Part shown: piece after piece, positions 55,164 to 63,166 of the stretch
Position numbering within the stretch: position 1 is the stretch's first letter
How the letters are laid out: each line of letters begins with the position of its first letter
Assembly (NCBI RefSeq): GCF_000685965.1
Contig: NZ_JMLE01000008.1
Span: 1-64,000 of the forward strand
Direction: 5' to 3'
From: Arthrobacter sp. UNC362MFTsu5.1
GTDB taxonomy: Bacteria; Actinomycetota; Actinomycetes; Actinomycetales; Micrococcaceae
Length of the DNA stretch: 64,000 nt
Position numbers and translations under genes: made by a program
The notes under the pieces: generated by a model
What the model was told of the DNA's origin: nothing
Seen by the model: only the letters and a program-made list of their open reading frames with translations
The model's database searches: none

Positions 55164-57323
55164 TCAGCCGGCCCTCCGGCCGGGGTCATGGTGGACCCGG
55201 ATGAGGTCCGCCAGGGGTTCCTGCGTCCCCAGATGCAGTTCAATTGACGCCGGGAGCCCCGTCACCTGGGCGGCGTTACGCGAAACCTCGATGGTCAGGC
55301 GGGAGCCTGCCAGCGGCACTTGTTCCTTCTTCAGGTAGCCGAATCCGTCCGGAAACACGGGGCTCAACCAAAGCCGCCCGGTGGACGCGGAAGGGTCGAA
55401 GCGCAGCAGGACGCGGATGAGGTGGATGGGCGTGGCCGCTGCCCAGGCCTGCGGAGAGCACGACGACGGGTAGGACACCGGGGGCCGGCCCGCTTCGCGC
55501 GGGAAACCGCAGAATAGCTCGGGGAGCCTGCCGCCGAAGGCCTCCGCGGCGTCGAAGAGTGCCATGGCCACCCGCTGCGATTCTTCGATGAAGCCGTACC
55601 GCATCAAGCCGGCAGCAATCAGTGCGTTGTCATGCGGCCACACGGAGCCGTTGTGGTAGCTCACGGGATTGAACGCGCCCATGGTCGAAGCCAGGGTGCG
55701 GACACCCCAGCCGGAGAACATGTCCGGTTCCATGAGCCGTTGCGCCACGAGGGGTGCCTTCTCGTCGTCGACGATTCCCGACCACAGGCAGTGCCCCATG
55801 TTGGAGGCGCACGCATCCACGGGCCGTTTGTCCTTATCCAGGGCCACCGCGAAGTACCCGCGCTTTGGCAGCCAGAACCTGCGGTTGAACTCCTCCTTCA
55901 GTGCGGCGGCACGGTCACCCCAGCTGCGGGCAAGTGCGCCGTCACCGGCGTCCAGGGCAAGCAGGGCACGGGCCACGTAGGCGCTGTAGGTATAGCCCTG
56001 GACCTCGCACAAGGCGATGGGAGGTTCGGCGAGGGTACCGTCCGCAAAGTTGATTCCGTCGTAGGAGTCTTTCCAGCCCTGGTTGAGGAGGCCGTGCCCG
56101 GTGGCGCGCTCATATTCCACAAAACCGTCCCCGTCACGGTCGCCGTAGTTGGTGATCCAGTCCAGCGCGCGGTCCGCGTTGGGGAGGAGTTCCTGGACCG
56201 CCCGCGGTTCCAGTCCCCAGCGGCTGATTTCACCCAGGAGCGTGACGAACAGCGGGGTGGCGTCCGCCGTTCCGTAGTAGGTCTTGTCTCCGCCGAGGGA
56301 CAGGGCGGCGCCTGAACCGAGGCGCACCTCGTGGAGGATCCGTCCGGGTTCCTCCTCGGTGAGCTTGTTGATTTTTTGGCCCTGGTAGTCGGCAAGCGTC
56401 TGCAGCGTGCCGAGCGCGATGGCGGGATCAACCGGAAGCGCCATCATCGAGGTCAGCAGGGAGTCGCGGCCGAAGAGTGCCATGAACCAGGGCGCGCCGG
56501 CCGCCACCACGGTGCGGTCCGGATGGGCCGGGTCCGCGATCCGCAGGGAGCCCAGGTCCCGCTGGCTCTGGCGCAGGATCCTTTCGAGCGAGGGGTTGTC
56601 CATGCTGATTACCGGCGCGGCGGCGCCCCAGCTCCGGTGGCGGAGGGCGGGAGCCGATTCGTGCTGCGGTGTGCTGGCGGAGAACTTGCCAGCGGGTTCG
56701 CTGCCGTCGGAGCTGGGTGTGACCACCAAGGTGGCGGTCCATGAACCCTTCGCGGGAACAACCACTTTGTACATCACGCCGTGGCGGTTCACGTCTGCCC
56801 CCGGCGCGCGTACCGTCACGCCCAGCAGCCTGTTGTTGTGGCGGCCGCTGATGACCAGCCGGTCGCCTTCCGGCCGGTGGGAGGGGCGCAGCTGGCGGGT
56901 CTTCCGGCCGGCCTTGACCTCGAAGAGGTCCGCGAAGTCCGCCTCCACCGCCAGTTTGATGCTGCAGGGCGCCGGGGCGTTGGAATAGTTGCGCACGGTC
57001 AGCGTCTCGCGGATGCCGTCGCCCACCTGCCGGTCCCGCTCAATGACCATGGGCCGGTCGGCGGCTCCGTCCGGCTGCGGCGCCCGGCCGGTGAAGACAG
57101 CCCGGTAAGGTTCCGGGTTCACCGCCATGAGCCCTTCCACCACGTGGTTGTTCACCAGCAGGTTCCAGCGGGACAGGATCCTGGTGTCCTGGTAGAAAAC
57201 ACCATGGGCCATTCCGGGATCCAGGTCCCCGTTGCCGGCGGAAATGAAGAACGACGATCCTTCAACGATGGTCACGGCGTTGTGGCCGGTGGAGCCGGCC
57301 GTGTCCAGGTTCCAGCCGTTCAT
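55164..57323 (-). CDS. Amylo-alpha-1,6-glucosidase-like protein (glycogen-debranching N-terminal domain)
   Basis: 719 residues. The N-terminal debranching domain (EGSSFFISAGNGDLDPGMAHGVFYQDTRILSRW, shortened to residues 21-53) precedes an (alpha/alpha)6 GDE_C-type barrel, with FVEYERATGHGLLNQGWKDS and SVWPHDNALIAAGLMRYG conserved. Such proteins are often grouped with GT4 genes in actinobacteria, as here. Activity on glycogen is likely but not proven. No signal peptide. Confidence 0.88.
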   Translation of the reverse strand: MNGWNLDTAGSTGHNAVTIVEGSSFFISAGNGDLDPGMAHGVFYQDTRILSRWNLLVNNHVVEGLMAVNPEPYRAVFTGRAPQPDGAADRPMVIERDRQVGDGIRETLTVRNYSNAPAPCSIKLAVEADFADLFEVKAGRKTRQLRPSHRPEGDRLVISGRHNNRLLGVTVRAPGADVNRHGVMYKVVVPAKGSWTATLVVTPSSDGSEPAGKFSASTPQHESAPALRHRSWGAAAPVISMDNPSLERILRQSQRDLGSLRIADPAHPDRTVVAAGAPWFMALFGRDSLLTSMMALPVDPAIALGTLQTLADYQGQKINKLTEEEPGRILHEVRLGSGAALSLGGDKTYYGTADATPLFVTLLGEISRWGLEPRAVQELLPNADRALDWITNYGDRDGDGFVEYERATGHGLLNQGWKDSYDGINFADGTLAEPPIALCEVQGYTYSAYVARALLALDAGDGALARSWGDRAAALKEEFNRRFWLPKRGYFAVALDKDKRPVDACASNMGHCLWSGIVDDEKAPLVAQRLMEPDMFSGWGVRTLASTMGAFNPVSYHNGSVWPHDNALIAAGLMRYGFIEESQRVAMALFDAAEAFGGRLPELFCGFPREAGRPPVSYPSSCSPQAWAAATPIHLIRVLLRFDPSASTGRLWLSPVFPDGFGYLKKEQVPLAGSRLTIEVSRNAAQVTGLPASIELHLGTQEPLADLIRVHHDPGRRAG

Positions 57324-57506
57324 GGCCGGCGCCGGGCAAGGGGCCGCACCGCAAAAGCCGGGGGGACGGGGGCCAGGCGTCGGAAACTCATGAATTCACT
57401 CCGGACCGAGGATTCAACGGCTGACTGCTTAGCCACCCACATTCTAAATTTCCGTGCCGCCTCCGGCAAGGTTCTTTGGACCCTTGCGCCGGTTCCGTGG
57501 AAACAG

Positions 57507-57544
57507 GCCGACCCGCCCGGAACCAATGGTCCGGACGGGTCGGC
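57507..57544 (-). terminator. Terminator between the YtxH-like and debranching genes
   Basis: GCCGACCCG (57507-57515) pairs with CGGGTCGGC (57536-57544); inside, CCGG and ACC pair with GGT and CCGG after a single C/A mismatch. The rest of the 284-base gap, down to the debranching start, shows nothing recognisable. Confidence 0.8.
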
Positions 57545-57607
57545 GTGGGTGCTGCCGGCGGTAGTGCTGTCGCTGTGACTGCCGTCGCTTTATTGCTGTC
57601 GGGTTTG

Positions 57608-58099
57608 TTAGGTCCGCTCAGGGTTCGAGTTGGTGGCCGCGCCGGCGGGCGTTGCGCCGCCTTCGTCGGACCAGTCCTGGCCGGTTGAGTCATTGCGGGC
57701 CGGGTCGCTGGTGACGTCGGGGACGCTGCCATCCGCGGTGCCCAGATTGATCGTCTCCGGATGTGTGCTGTGGGACGGCACGTAGTCACCGGCGGGCAAG
57801 TCGCTTGCTGCCGCGTGAGCCCCGGTCGCAGCCGTGTGGTCCGTGGCTGCCTTGTCGCGGTGGACAGCCGAACTGATGACGGTGCCTGCACGGCGGGCTG
57901 CCTCGGTCAGCTGGTCGGACACTTCGGGCGCCTTTTCCTTAACCGCCTCTGTTGCTGCCGCGACTTTGTCCTGGACCGGTTTGCTGTCCCAGAGCGCCGC
58001 GGCCCTCGCCTTGATTTTCTCGTAGGCGGCGCGGCCGGACCTGGAGCCCAGGACGAAGCCCGCTGCCACTCCGGTACCGAAAAGAAGTTTTGCTTTCAT
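57608..58099 (-). CDS. YtxH-like small membrane-associated protein
   Basis: 163 residues. One short hydrophobic N-terminal helix (LLFGTGVAAGFVLGSRSGR) with the YtxH-type GSRSGR ending precedes a helical, Ala/Lys/Glu-rich part and a polar, disordered tail. YtxH proteins are linked to stress response, role unknown. AGGAGCA precedes the ATG. It stands alone, bounded by a terminator downstream and a tandem repeat upstream. Confidence 0.8.
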   Translation of the reverse strand: MKAKLLFGTGVAAGFVLGSRSGRAAYEKIKARAAALWDSKPVQDKVAAATEAVKEKAPEVSDQLTEAARRAGTVISSAVHRDKAATDHTAATGAHAAASDLPAGDYVPSHSTHPETINLGTADGSVPDVTSDPARNDSTGQDWSDEGGATPAGAATNSNPERT

Positions 58100-58166
58100 G
58101 ATGTGCTCCTGCTCCGTGAGAATCCGTACTGCGGCGAATCCGTGTGCGGGTGGACCCCCAGGGGGG

Positions 58167-58250
58167 AACGCCCGTCGGTCTAAGCCCGTAGGTATAAGTC
58201 GGTAGGTGGAAGTCCGTAGGTATAAGCCCGTAGCTACAAGGCCGTGGATG
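58167..58250. repeat. 14-bp tandem repeat, about six copies
   Basis: Units of the type TAAGCCCGTAGGTA start at 58181, 58195, 58209, 58223 and 58237, and a more diverged one at 58167. It lies between the YtxH-like and GlsB-type genes. Confidence 0.85.
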
Positions 58251-58270
58251 GGGTGGCCGTTAATGGAAAA

Positions 58271-58298
58271 ACGGCCCCAGGAAAAATCCCGGGGCCGT
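58271..58298 (-). terminator. Terminator after the GlsB-type gene
   Basis: ACGGCCCC (58271-58278) pairs with GGGGCCGT (58291-58298); GGA/TCC extend the stem after one mismatch. A run of A before it gives a T-run on the minus strand. Confidence 0.8.
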
Positions 58299-58318
58299 TT
58301 CTCAGGCCGGATTCCGCT

Positions 58319-58582
58319 TTAGCGGGCCGTGCGCTTGGTGATCATGCCGTAAACAAGCAGGACGATGATCGCGCCGCCAATGGCCAGCAGCCAAGTGGAC
58401 AGCGAGAAGAACTCGTTGATGCCAACACCGAAGAGCAGGCTGCCAATCCAGCCGCCGAGGAATGCACCTACGACGCCCAGCAGCAGGGTGATGAAAATGC
58501 CACCGCCCTGACGGCCGGGGAGGATTGCCTTAGCGATTGCTCCGGCGATAAGGCCCAGAATCAGAAATGCGAAAAAACCCAT
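58319..58582 (-). CDS. GlsB/YeaQ/YmgE-family stress membrane protein
   Basis: 87 residues with three membrane segments and the typical GLIAGAIAKAILPGRQGGG N-terminus and LLGVVGAFLGGWIG middle. The family is induced by envelope or general stress; its action is not known. AAGGAAC precedes the ATG. A near-perfect 24-bp palindrome lies in its promoter region. Confidence 0.92.
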   Translation of the reverse strand: MGFFAFLILGLIAGAIAKAILPGRQGGGIFITLLLGVVGAFLGGWIGSLLFGVGINEFFSLSTWLLAIGGAIIVLLVYGMITKRTAR

Positions 58583-58648
58583 TTTATCGTTCCTTCTTCT
58601 TTCATTGAGGAGGTGCCCGGATCCCGAGCACGCTACATCCTTCTACGC

Positions 58649-58672
58649 TAATACTAATCATGCTTAGTATTA
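58649..58672. promoter_or_regulatory. AT-rich 24-bp palindrome upstream of the GlsB-type gene
   Basis: Arms TAATACTAA (58649-58657) and TTAGTATTA (58664-58672) are exact complements, and the centre TCATGC has a palindromic CATG with one mismatched pair. It lies 67 bases before the start in a GC-rich genome, so it is a strong operator candidate. Confidence 0.75.
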
Positions 58673-58715
58673 ATCTGCCAGTCGGCGGACCTGTGAATTT
58701 CTGGGAGCGCCGTTT

Positions 58716-59546
58716 TCAGTGACCTTGAACGTCGGAATTAACCCCGGACTCGTCACCCCCGTCCAGCGTGGCTATGGCTGATGTGTCGTCCGCGTCCAAA
58801 GCAAAGCCGAAGATGTCCAGGTTCTCTTTCATGCGCTGTGGATTGGCCGACTTGGGGATGGCAACGAGGCCCTGCTCCACATGCCATCGCAGCACGATCT
58901 GGCCGGGGGTTTTGCCATGCTTTTCGGCGATCTTTCCCAGTACTGGGGCGTTCAGGAGGTCGCCGCCCGCACCCAGCGGGCTGTACGACTCGGTGACGAT
59001 TCCATGCCGTCTGTCGTAGGAGATATCCACGATCCGGGTGACGGCCGGGCTGACCTGGATCTGGTTGACGGCCGGCACCACATCGCACTCGGCCATAAGC
59101 CGTTCCAGGTGCGCCGGCTTGAAGTTGGAGACGCCGATTGACCGCACTTTTCCGTCGGCCTGCAACCGCTCAAAAGTTTTCCACGTTGAGATGAATTCGT
59201 CCCGCCGGGGGAGCGGCCAGTGGATCAACAGGAGATCCACGTAGTCCAGCCCGAGGCGCTTGAGTGACCCGTCAAGTCCCGCCACGGCCCTGTCCTGGCC
59301 TTGGAATTCACCGTCCAGTTTGGTGGTGATGAACACTTCCGACCGGTCCAGGCCGCTGCTGCGGATGCCGTTCCCCACGCCTTTTTCGTTGCCGTATTTC
59401 ACCGCGGTGTCGATATGCCGGTACCCGGCTTCCACGGCGTCCACGACGGCGGCAGCCACCTGCTGGTCGTCCAGCGGCCAGGTTCCCAGTCCGATCTGGG
59501 GAATCCGGTAGCCGTCATTGAGCTCAATCACTGGTGAAAGCGCCAT
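58716..59546 (-). CDS. Aldo/keto reductase (third gene of the operon)
   Basis: 276 residues. TIM barrel with GYRHIDTAVKYGNE (Asp and Tyr of the tetrad), LLIHWPLP (His), SNFKPAHLE and PKSANPQRMKEN (NADPH phosphate). Length fits the AKR5-like 2,5-diketo-gluconate reductase group. It is about 45% like the first reductase by eye in conserved segments, so they may be paralogues. Reduces aldehydes or ketoses; substrate unknown. Confidence 0.9.
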   Translation of the reverse strand: MALSPVIELNDGYRIPQIGLGTWPLDDQQVAAAVVDAVEAGYRHIDTAVKYGNEKGVGNGIRSSGLDRSEVFITTKLDGEFQGQDRAVAGLDGSLKRLGLDYVDLLLIHWPLPRRDEFISTWKTFERLQADGKVRSIGVSNFKPAHLERLMAECDVVPAVNQIQVSPAVTRIVDISYDRRHGIVTESYSPLGAGGDLLNAPVLGKIAEKHGKTPGQIVLRWHVEQGLVAIPKSANPQRMKENLDIFGFALDADDTSAIATLDGGDESGVNSDVQGH

Positions 59547-59610
59547 TTCAAAAGTCTTTCCTATCGGGGCCGGTTTGCACAGATGTCAAAAGGCACGGTC
59601 TGCCAACGAT

Positions 59611-60582
59611 TTACCAGGCGTAGTCTTCCGGAGCGGTGCGGTGGCCCGGGAAAATGTCGTCGAGGCGCTTGAGCGCATCATCGTCGAGCTTCACGTCGAG
59701 GGCCCGGATGGCGGCGTCGAGCTGTTCCTGCGTGCGGGGACCGACAATCGGTGCGGTGACCGCGGGCTGGTGCAACAGCCACGCGAGGGCGACGTCGCCC
59801 GGCTCATGGCCGAGGTCGTCGGCCAGGTCCTCGTACTGGCGGATCTGGTCCTGGTGCTTCTTCAGCGTTTCGGCCGCCCGCCCTTCGGTGCGGCGGACGC
59901 CGTCGCGCTCCTTCTTCAGCACGCCGCCCAGCAGGCCGCCGTGCAGCGGCGACCAGGGGATCAGCCCCAGCCCGTACTGCTGCGCGGCAGGGATGACTTC
60001 CAGCTCCAGGTTGCGGGTCAGGAGGTTGTAGATGGACTGCTCACTGACCAGGCCCGTGAAATTGCGGCGGGCGGCGGACTCCTGTGCCTGGGCGATGTGC
60101 CAGCCGGCGAAGTTGCTGCTGCCCGCGTAGAGGATCTTGCCCTGCTGAACCGCGACGTCCATGGCCTGCCAGATCTCGTCCCAGGGCGTGTTCCGGTCGA
60201 CGTGGTGGAACTGGTAGAGGTCGATGTAATCCGTCTGGAGCCGTTTGAGGCTGGCGTCCAGCGCCCGCCTGATGTTCAGGGCGGACAACTTGGACTCGTT
60301 GGGCCGGTCCGTCATGGTGCCGTAGAGCTTGGTGGCCAGTACGGTGCGTTCGCGGCGCTCGCCGCCCTGGGCGAGCCAGCGGCCGATGATTTCCTCAGTC
60401 CAGCCGCGGCGGCCGGCACCGCCGTAGACGTTCGCGGTGTCAAAGAAGTTAATGCCGGACTCCAACGCGGAGTCCATGATGGAGTGCGCGGCCGCTTCTT
60501 CGGTCTGCGGGCCGAAGTTCATGGTGCCAAGGCACAGGCGGGAAACCTGCAGGCCGGAGCGGCCGAGGTGGGTGTACTGCAT
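59611..60582 (-). CDS. Aldo/keto reductase, larger subtype (second gene of the operon)
   Basis: 323 residues of a different AKR subgroup (YghZ/AKR11-12-like). GINFFDTANVYGGAG gives the Asp-Tyr pair, and DLYQFHHVDRNTPWDE the His of the tetrad. The C-terminal APIVGPRTQEQLDAAI is typical. It lies between two shorter reductases on the same strand with gaps of 36 and 64 bases, suggesting co-transcription. Confidence 0.9.
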   Translation of the reverse strand: MQYTHLGRSGLQVSRLCLGTMNFGPQTEEAAAHSIMDSALESGINFFDTANVYGGAGRRGWTEEIIGRWLAQGGERRERTVLATKLYGTMTDRPNESKLSALNIRRALDASLKRLQTDYIDLYQFHHVDRNTPWDEIWQAMDVAVQQGKILYAGSSNFAGWHIAQAQESAARRNFTGLVSEQSIYNLLTRNLELEVIPAAQQYGLGLIPWSPLHGGLLGGVLKKERDGVRRTEGRAAETLKKHQDQIRQYEDLADDLGHEPGDVALAWLLHQPAVTAPIVGPRTQEQLDAAIRALDVKLDDDALKRLDDIFPGHRTAPEDYAW

Positions 60583-60618
60583 GCCGGGGGATCCTATCTG
60601 TCTGTGGGTGGGGGTCGG

Positions 60619-61464
60619 TTACATCTGGCTGAAGGCGGCGACGGCGGGATCGGCGCCCGCGCGGGCGCCCGACTCCAGGGCGGTGATTTCGCTGAGTTCG
60701 GCGGCTGAAAGTTCGACGGCGACGGCACCCAGGTTTTCCCGCATCCGCTGAGAATCGGCCGACTTGGGGATGACGATGGTGCCCTGGGCGAGGTGCCACG
60801 CCAGCACGATCTGGGCGGGCGTGGCGTTGTGTGTGCCTGCGAGATCCTTGACGGCTGCTGCATTCAGGTCCGCGCCCTGGCCGAGCGGGCTGTACGCCTC
60901 CACGGCGATGCCGAGTTCCCTGCACTTCGCGGCCAGATCCTGCTGCTGGAAGGTGGGGTGGCTTTCGAACTGGTTCACTGCCGGGACAACATCCGCCGCC
61001 GGGAGGAGCGTGTCCAGGTGTTCCGCGAGGAAGTTGGAGACGCCGATGGCTCGGATCTGGCTGTTGGCGTAGAGCTTCTCCATCGCCTTCCAGGCGTCGG
61101 TGAAAAGCCCCTGGGAAGGCACCGGCCAGTGGATCAGGTAAAGGTCAACGAAGTCGACGCCGAGAGCCTTACGGCTGTTCTGGAACGCCTCGTGCGCGCT
61201 GCCCTGTTCGCCGTTGCGGAGCTTGGTGGTGATGAAGATGTCCTCGCGGGGAATACCCGAGGCGGCGATGGCGGCCCCGACTCCCGCCTCGTTCCGGTAG
61301 GCGGCAGCGGTATCAATGTGGCGGTAGCCCGCTTCCAGGGCATCTTCAACGATGCGCTGCGTTTCTTCCGGCGGCACCTGGAACACGCCGAAGCCGAGTT
61401 GCGGGATCCGGACTCCGTTGTTGAGGGTCAGCTGCGGAATGGTGTTTTGGTTCGTCTGGGACAT
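60619..61464 (-). CDS. Aldo/keto reductase (first gene of the operon)
   Basis: 281 residues: GYRHIDTAAAYRNEAGVG, YLIHWPVPSQG, SNFLAEHLD and PKSADSQRMREN. AKR5-type 2,5-diketo-D-gluconate reductase family; broad NADPH-dependent carbonyl reduction. First gene behind a divergent promoter shared with the MmyB-type regulator, so it is probably the directly controlled target. Confidence 0.92.
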   Translation of the reverse strand: MSQTNQNTIPQLTLNNGVRIPQLGFGVFQVPPEETQRIVEDALEAGYRHIDTAAAYRNEAGVGAAIAASGIPREDIFITTKLRNGEQGSAHEAFQNSRKALGVDFVDLYLIHWPVPSQGLFTDAWKAMEKLYANSQIRAIGVSNFLAEHLDTLLPAADVVPAVNQFESHPTFQQQDLAAKCRELGIAVEAYSPLGQGADLNAAAVKDLAGTHNATPAQIVLAWHLAQGTIVIPKSADSQRMRENLGAVAVELSAAELSEITALESGARAGADPAVAAFSQM

Positions 61465-61617
61465 CGTCAGTTTCTTCCGATAGTGGGGATTGTCGAACGG
61501 GCCGAGGCGGGCTCGCGGAAAGGCAGGCTCGCGGGAAACCGCTTTCGTGCTGGCCAGGCTTCGAGCCTATGCACTTTGCCCTGCCGTGTCAGCAGGGATG
61601 CCTGTTCCTGTTTTTCC

Positions 61618-61650
61618 TAGGACTGCCAGTCCTACGTTCGTTGTAGAACG
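61618..61650. promoter_or_regulatory. Two adjacent palindromes in the regulator/reductase promoter
   Basis: TAGGACT-GCC-AGTCCTA (61618-61634) is directly followed by CGTTC-N6-GAACG (61635-61650). They lie between divergent genes and begin 38 bases before the regulator start, so they are likely operators of the MmyB-type regulator. Confidence 0.72.
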
Positions 61651-61671
61651 GAGGCTTGCGGGCCGTGCACA

Positions 61672-62577
61672 ATGGAAGGCATGGGTCAGAGCGCCGAGTT
61701 TGGAAAATTCCTGAAGGCCATGAGGTCGAGGCTGAAGCCGGAGGACGCCGGGCTGGCCGGAACCTCGGGTGCCCGGCGGGTTCCCGGGCTGCGCCGCGAG
61801 GAGATCGCGCGGCTTGCGGATGTGAGCACGGATTACTACACGCGCCTGGAGCAGGGCCGCAACATCCACCCGTCCAGGGCGGTGCTTGATTCCGTGGCGC
61901 GTGCGCTGCGCCTCGATTCCAGCGAGCACGCGCACATGATGGACCTGATGGAGAACTGTGCGGCCTCGCAGGGGTCGCCTGTCCCGGTCCAGAGTGTCCG
62001 CCCCGCGCTGCGCCAGCTACTGGATGCGGTGGGTGACGTTCCCGCGCTGGTCCTGGGCCGCCGGAGCGACGTCCTGGCCGGCAACAGGCTGGCCTTCCTG
62101 CTGTTTGCCGACTTCCCTGCCATGCCCGCGGGGGAGCGCAACCTGACGCGCTGGCTGATGCTCGATCCGCGTACCCGTGAGCTGTTCCGCGATTGGAAGG
62201 CCGTGGCGTCAGATGCGGTCGGCGCCCTTCGCGGGGACGTTGGCCGCCACCCCAACGATGCCCAGGCCAATCAGCTGGTGGGCGAACTCGCGGTGCACAG
62301 CGAACACTTCCGGCAATGGTGGGCCGGGCACCGTGTGGCCGCTCCGTCGGCGGGCAGCGTCAGGCTCCGCCATCCGGCGGTGGGAGACCTGGAACTGAAC
62401 TTTGAAAACCTGGTGCTTCCGGATGATCCGGACCAGGTCCTCCGGGTGTTTTCCGCGAAGCCGGGGTCGCCGTCGGCTGATTCATTGACGCTGCTGAGCA
62501 GTTTTGGTGCCGGTATGGACAGCGTGTCCGCCGGGCCGGCCGATGTGGCTGTGCAGTTGCCACATGAACCCGTCTGA
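61672..62577 (+). CDS. MmyB-type helix-turn-helix regulator
   Basis: 301 residues: Xre-type helix-turn-helix (REEIARLADVSTDYYTRLEQGRN, about residues 42-64) and an MmyB-like ligand domain (FRDWKAVASDAVGALRGDVGRHPNDAQANQLVGEL, shortened to residues 175-209). Members are common in actinobacteria and often sit opposite a reductase or dehydrogenase gene, as here. The ligand is thought to be a fatty acid or metabolite. ATG at 61672 or 61681 are both possible. Confidence 0.92.
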   Translation: MEGMGQSAEFGKFLKAMRSRLKPEDAGLAGTSGARRVPGLRREEIARLADVSTDYYTRLEQGRNIHPSRAVLDSVARALRLDSSEHAHMMDLMENCAASQGSPVPVQSVRPALRQLLDAVGDVPALVLGRRSDVLAGNRLAFLLFADFPAMPAGERNLTRWLMLDPRTRELFRDWKAVASDAVGALRGDVGRHPNDAQANQLVGELAVHSEHFRQWWAGHRVAAPSAGSVRLRHPAVGDLELNFENLVLPDDPDQVLRVFSAKPGSPSADSLTLLSSFGAGMDSVSAGPADVAVQLPHEPV

Positions 62578-62620
62578 TTCTGGGCAAACGCCCATTGGGG
62601 AGTGCCGGGGGTTTTCCTAG

Positions 62621-62649
62621 CCTTGGGGTAGACCTTTTTACTACCAAGG
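62621..62649. terminator. Hairpin between the regulator and the small unknown gene
   Basis: CCTTGGGGTAG (62621-62631) pairs with CTACCAAGG (62641-62649) with a two-base bulge and a T-rich loop. It could end the regulator transcript or act in the leader of the small gene. Confidence 0.5.
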
Positions 62650-62662
62650 ATGGGATTCAACG

Positions 62663-62860
62663 ATGAAGCGCATCGCACTGCTCCGCGAACGAGTGGCCAC
62701 CGCCGGGGCCACAGGAACCCACTGCCCGGCTTCCGGACTGTGGGCCCCTGTGGGCGCGCCGCATGATGGGCAAACCTTCTTCGAGGGACACGTTTTCCCG
62801 TCCTACAACGGCGCTCCCACCGTGTGGCGGCGCGTTACGGCAGGGGACACGTCCCGCTGA
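62663..62860 (+). CDS. Small protein of unknown function with a CPxSGxW motif
   Basis: 65 residues with CPASGLWAPVG, then DGQTFFEGHVFPSYNG and W near the end. The pattern Cys-Pro-x-Ser-Gly-x-Trp followed by Gly and Pro-rich turns resembles short folds seen in immunity or ligand-binding proteins, but no family is claimed. GGATGGG lies before the ATG. It is convergent with the dodecin gene. Confidence 0.6.
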   Translation: MKRIALLRERVATAGATGTHCPASGLWAPVGAPHDGQTFFEGHVFPSYNGAPTVWRRVTAGDTSR

Positions 62861-62879
62861 ACCCTCCCGGACGCCGGGG

Positions 62880-63089
62880 TTAGCGCTCCAGGCGGAAACC
62901 GAGTTTGATGGTTACCTGCCAGTCGGCCACCTTTCCGTCTTCCAGATGCCCGCGGATTTCCTTGACTTCGAACCAGTCCAGGTTGCGGAGGGTCTTCGCG
63001 GCCTCGGCGATCCCGTTGCGGACGGCAGCGTCCACGCCCTCGCTTGAAGTTCCGACAATTTCAGAAATGCTGTAGGTGTGATTCGACAA
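62880..63089 (-). CDS. Dodecin-family flavin-binding protein
   Basis: 69 residues, the usual length. Family motifs are SISEIVGTSSEGVDAAVRNGI and LDWFEVKEIRGHLEDGKV. Dodecins form hollow dodecamers that store or scavenge flavins. TTG start after GAGGAGC. Confidence 0.92.
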   Translation of the reverse strand: MSNHTYSISEIVGTSSEGVDAAVRNGIAEAAKTLRNLDWFEVKEIRGHLEDGKVADWQVTIKLGFRLER

Positions 63090-63166
63090 CTTCGCTCCTC
63101 ATAATCTCCATTGACACCCGGAACTGCGGGCCGTCCCTGCAGATTAGCGGACGAGCGGCGGCGCGA

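Noticed and set aside
58602..58616. TTTCATTGAGGAG before the GlsB-type gene, again like half of a regulon site
   Set aside because: No second arm; not counted as an IclR site.
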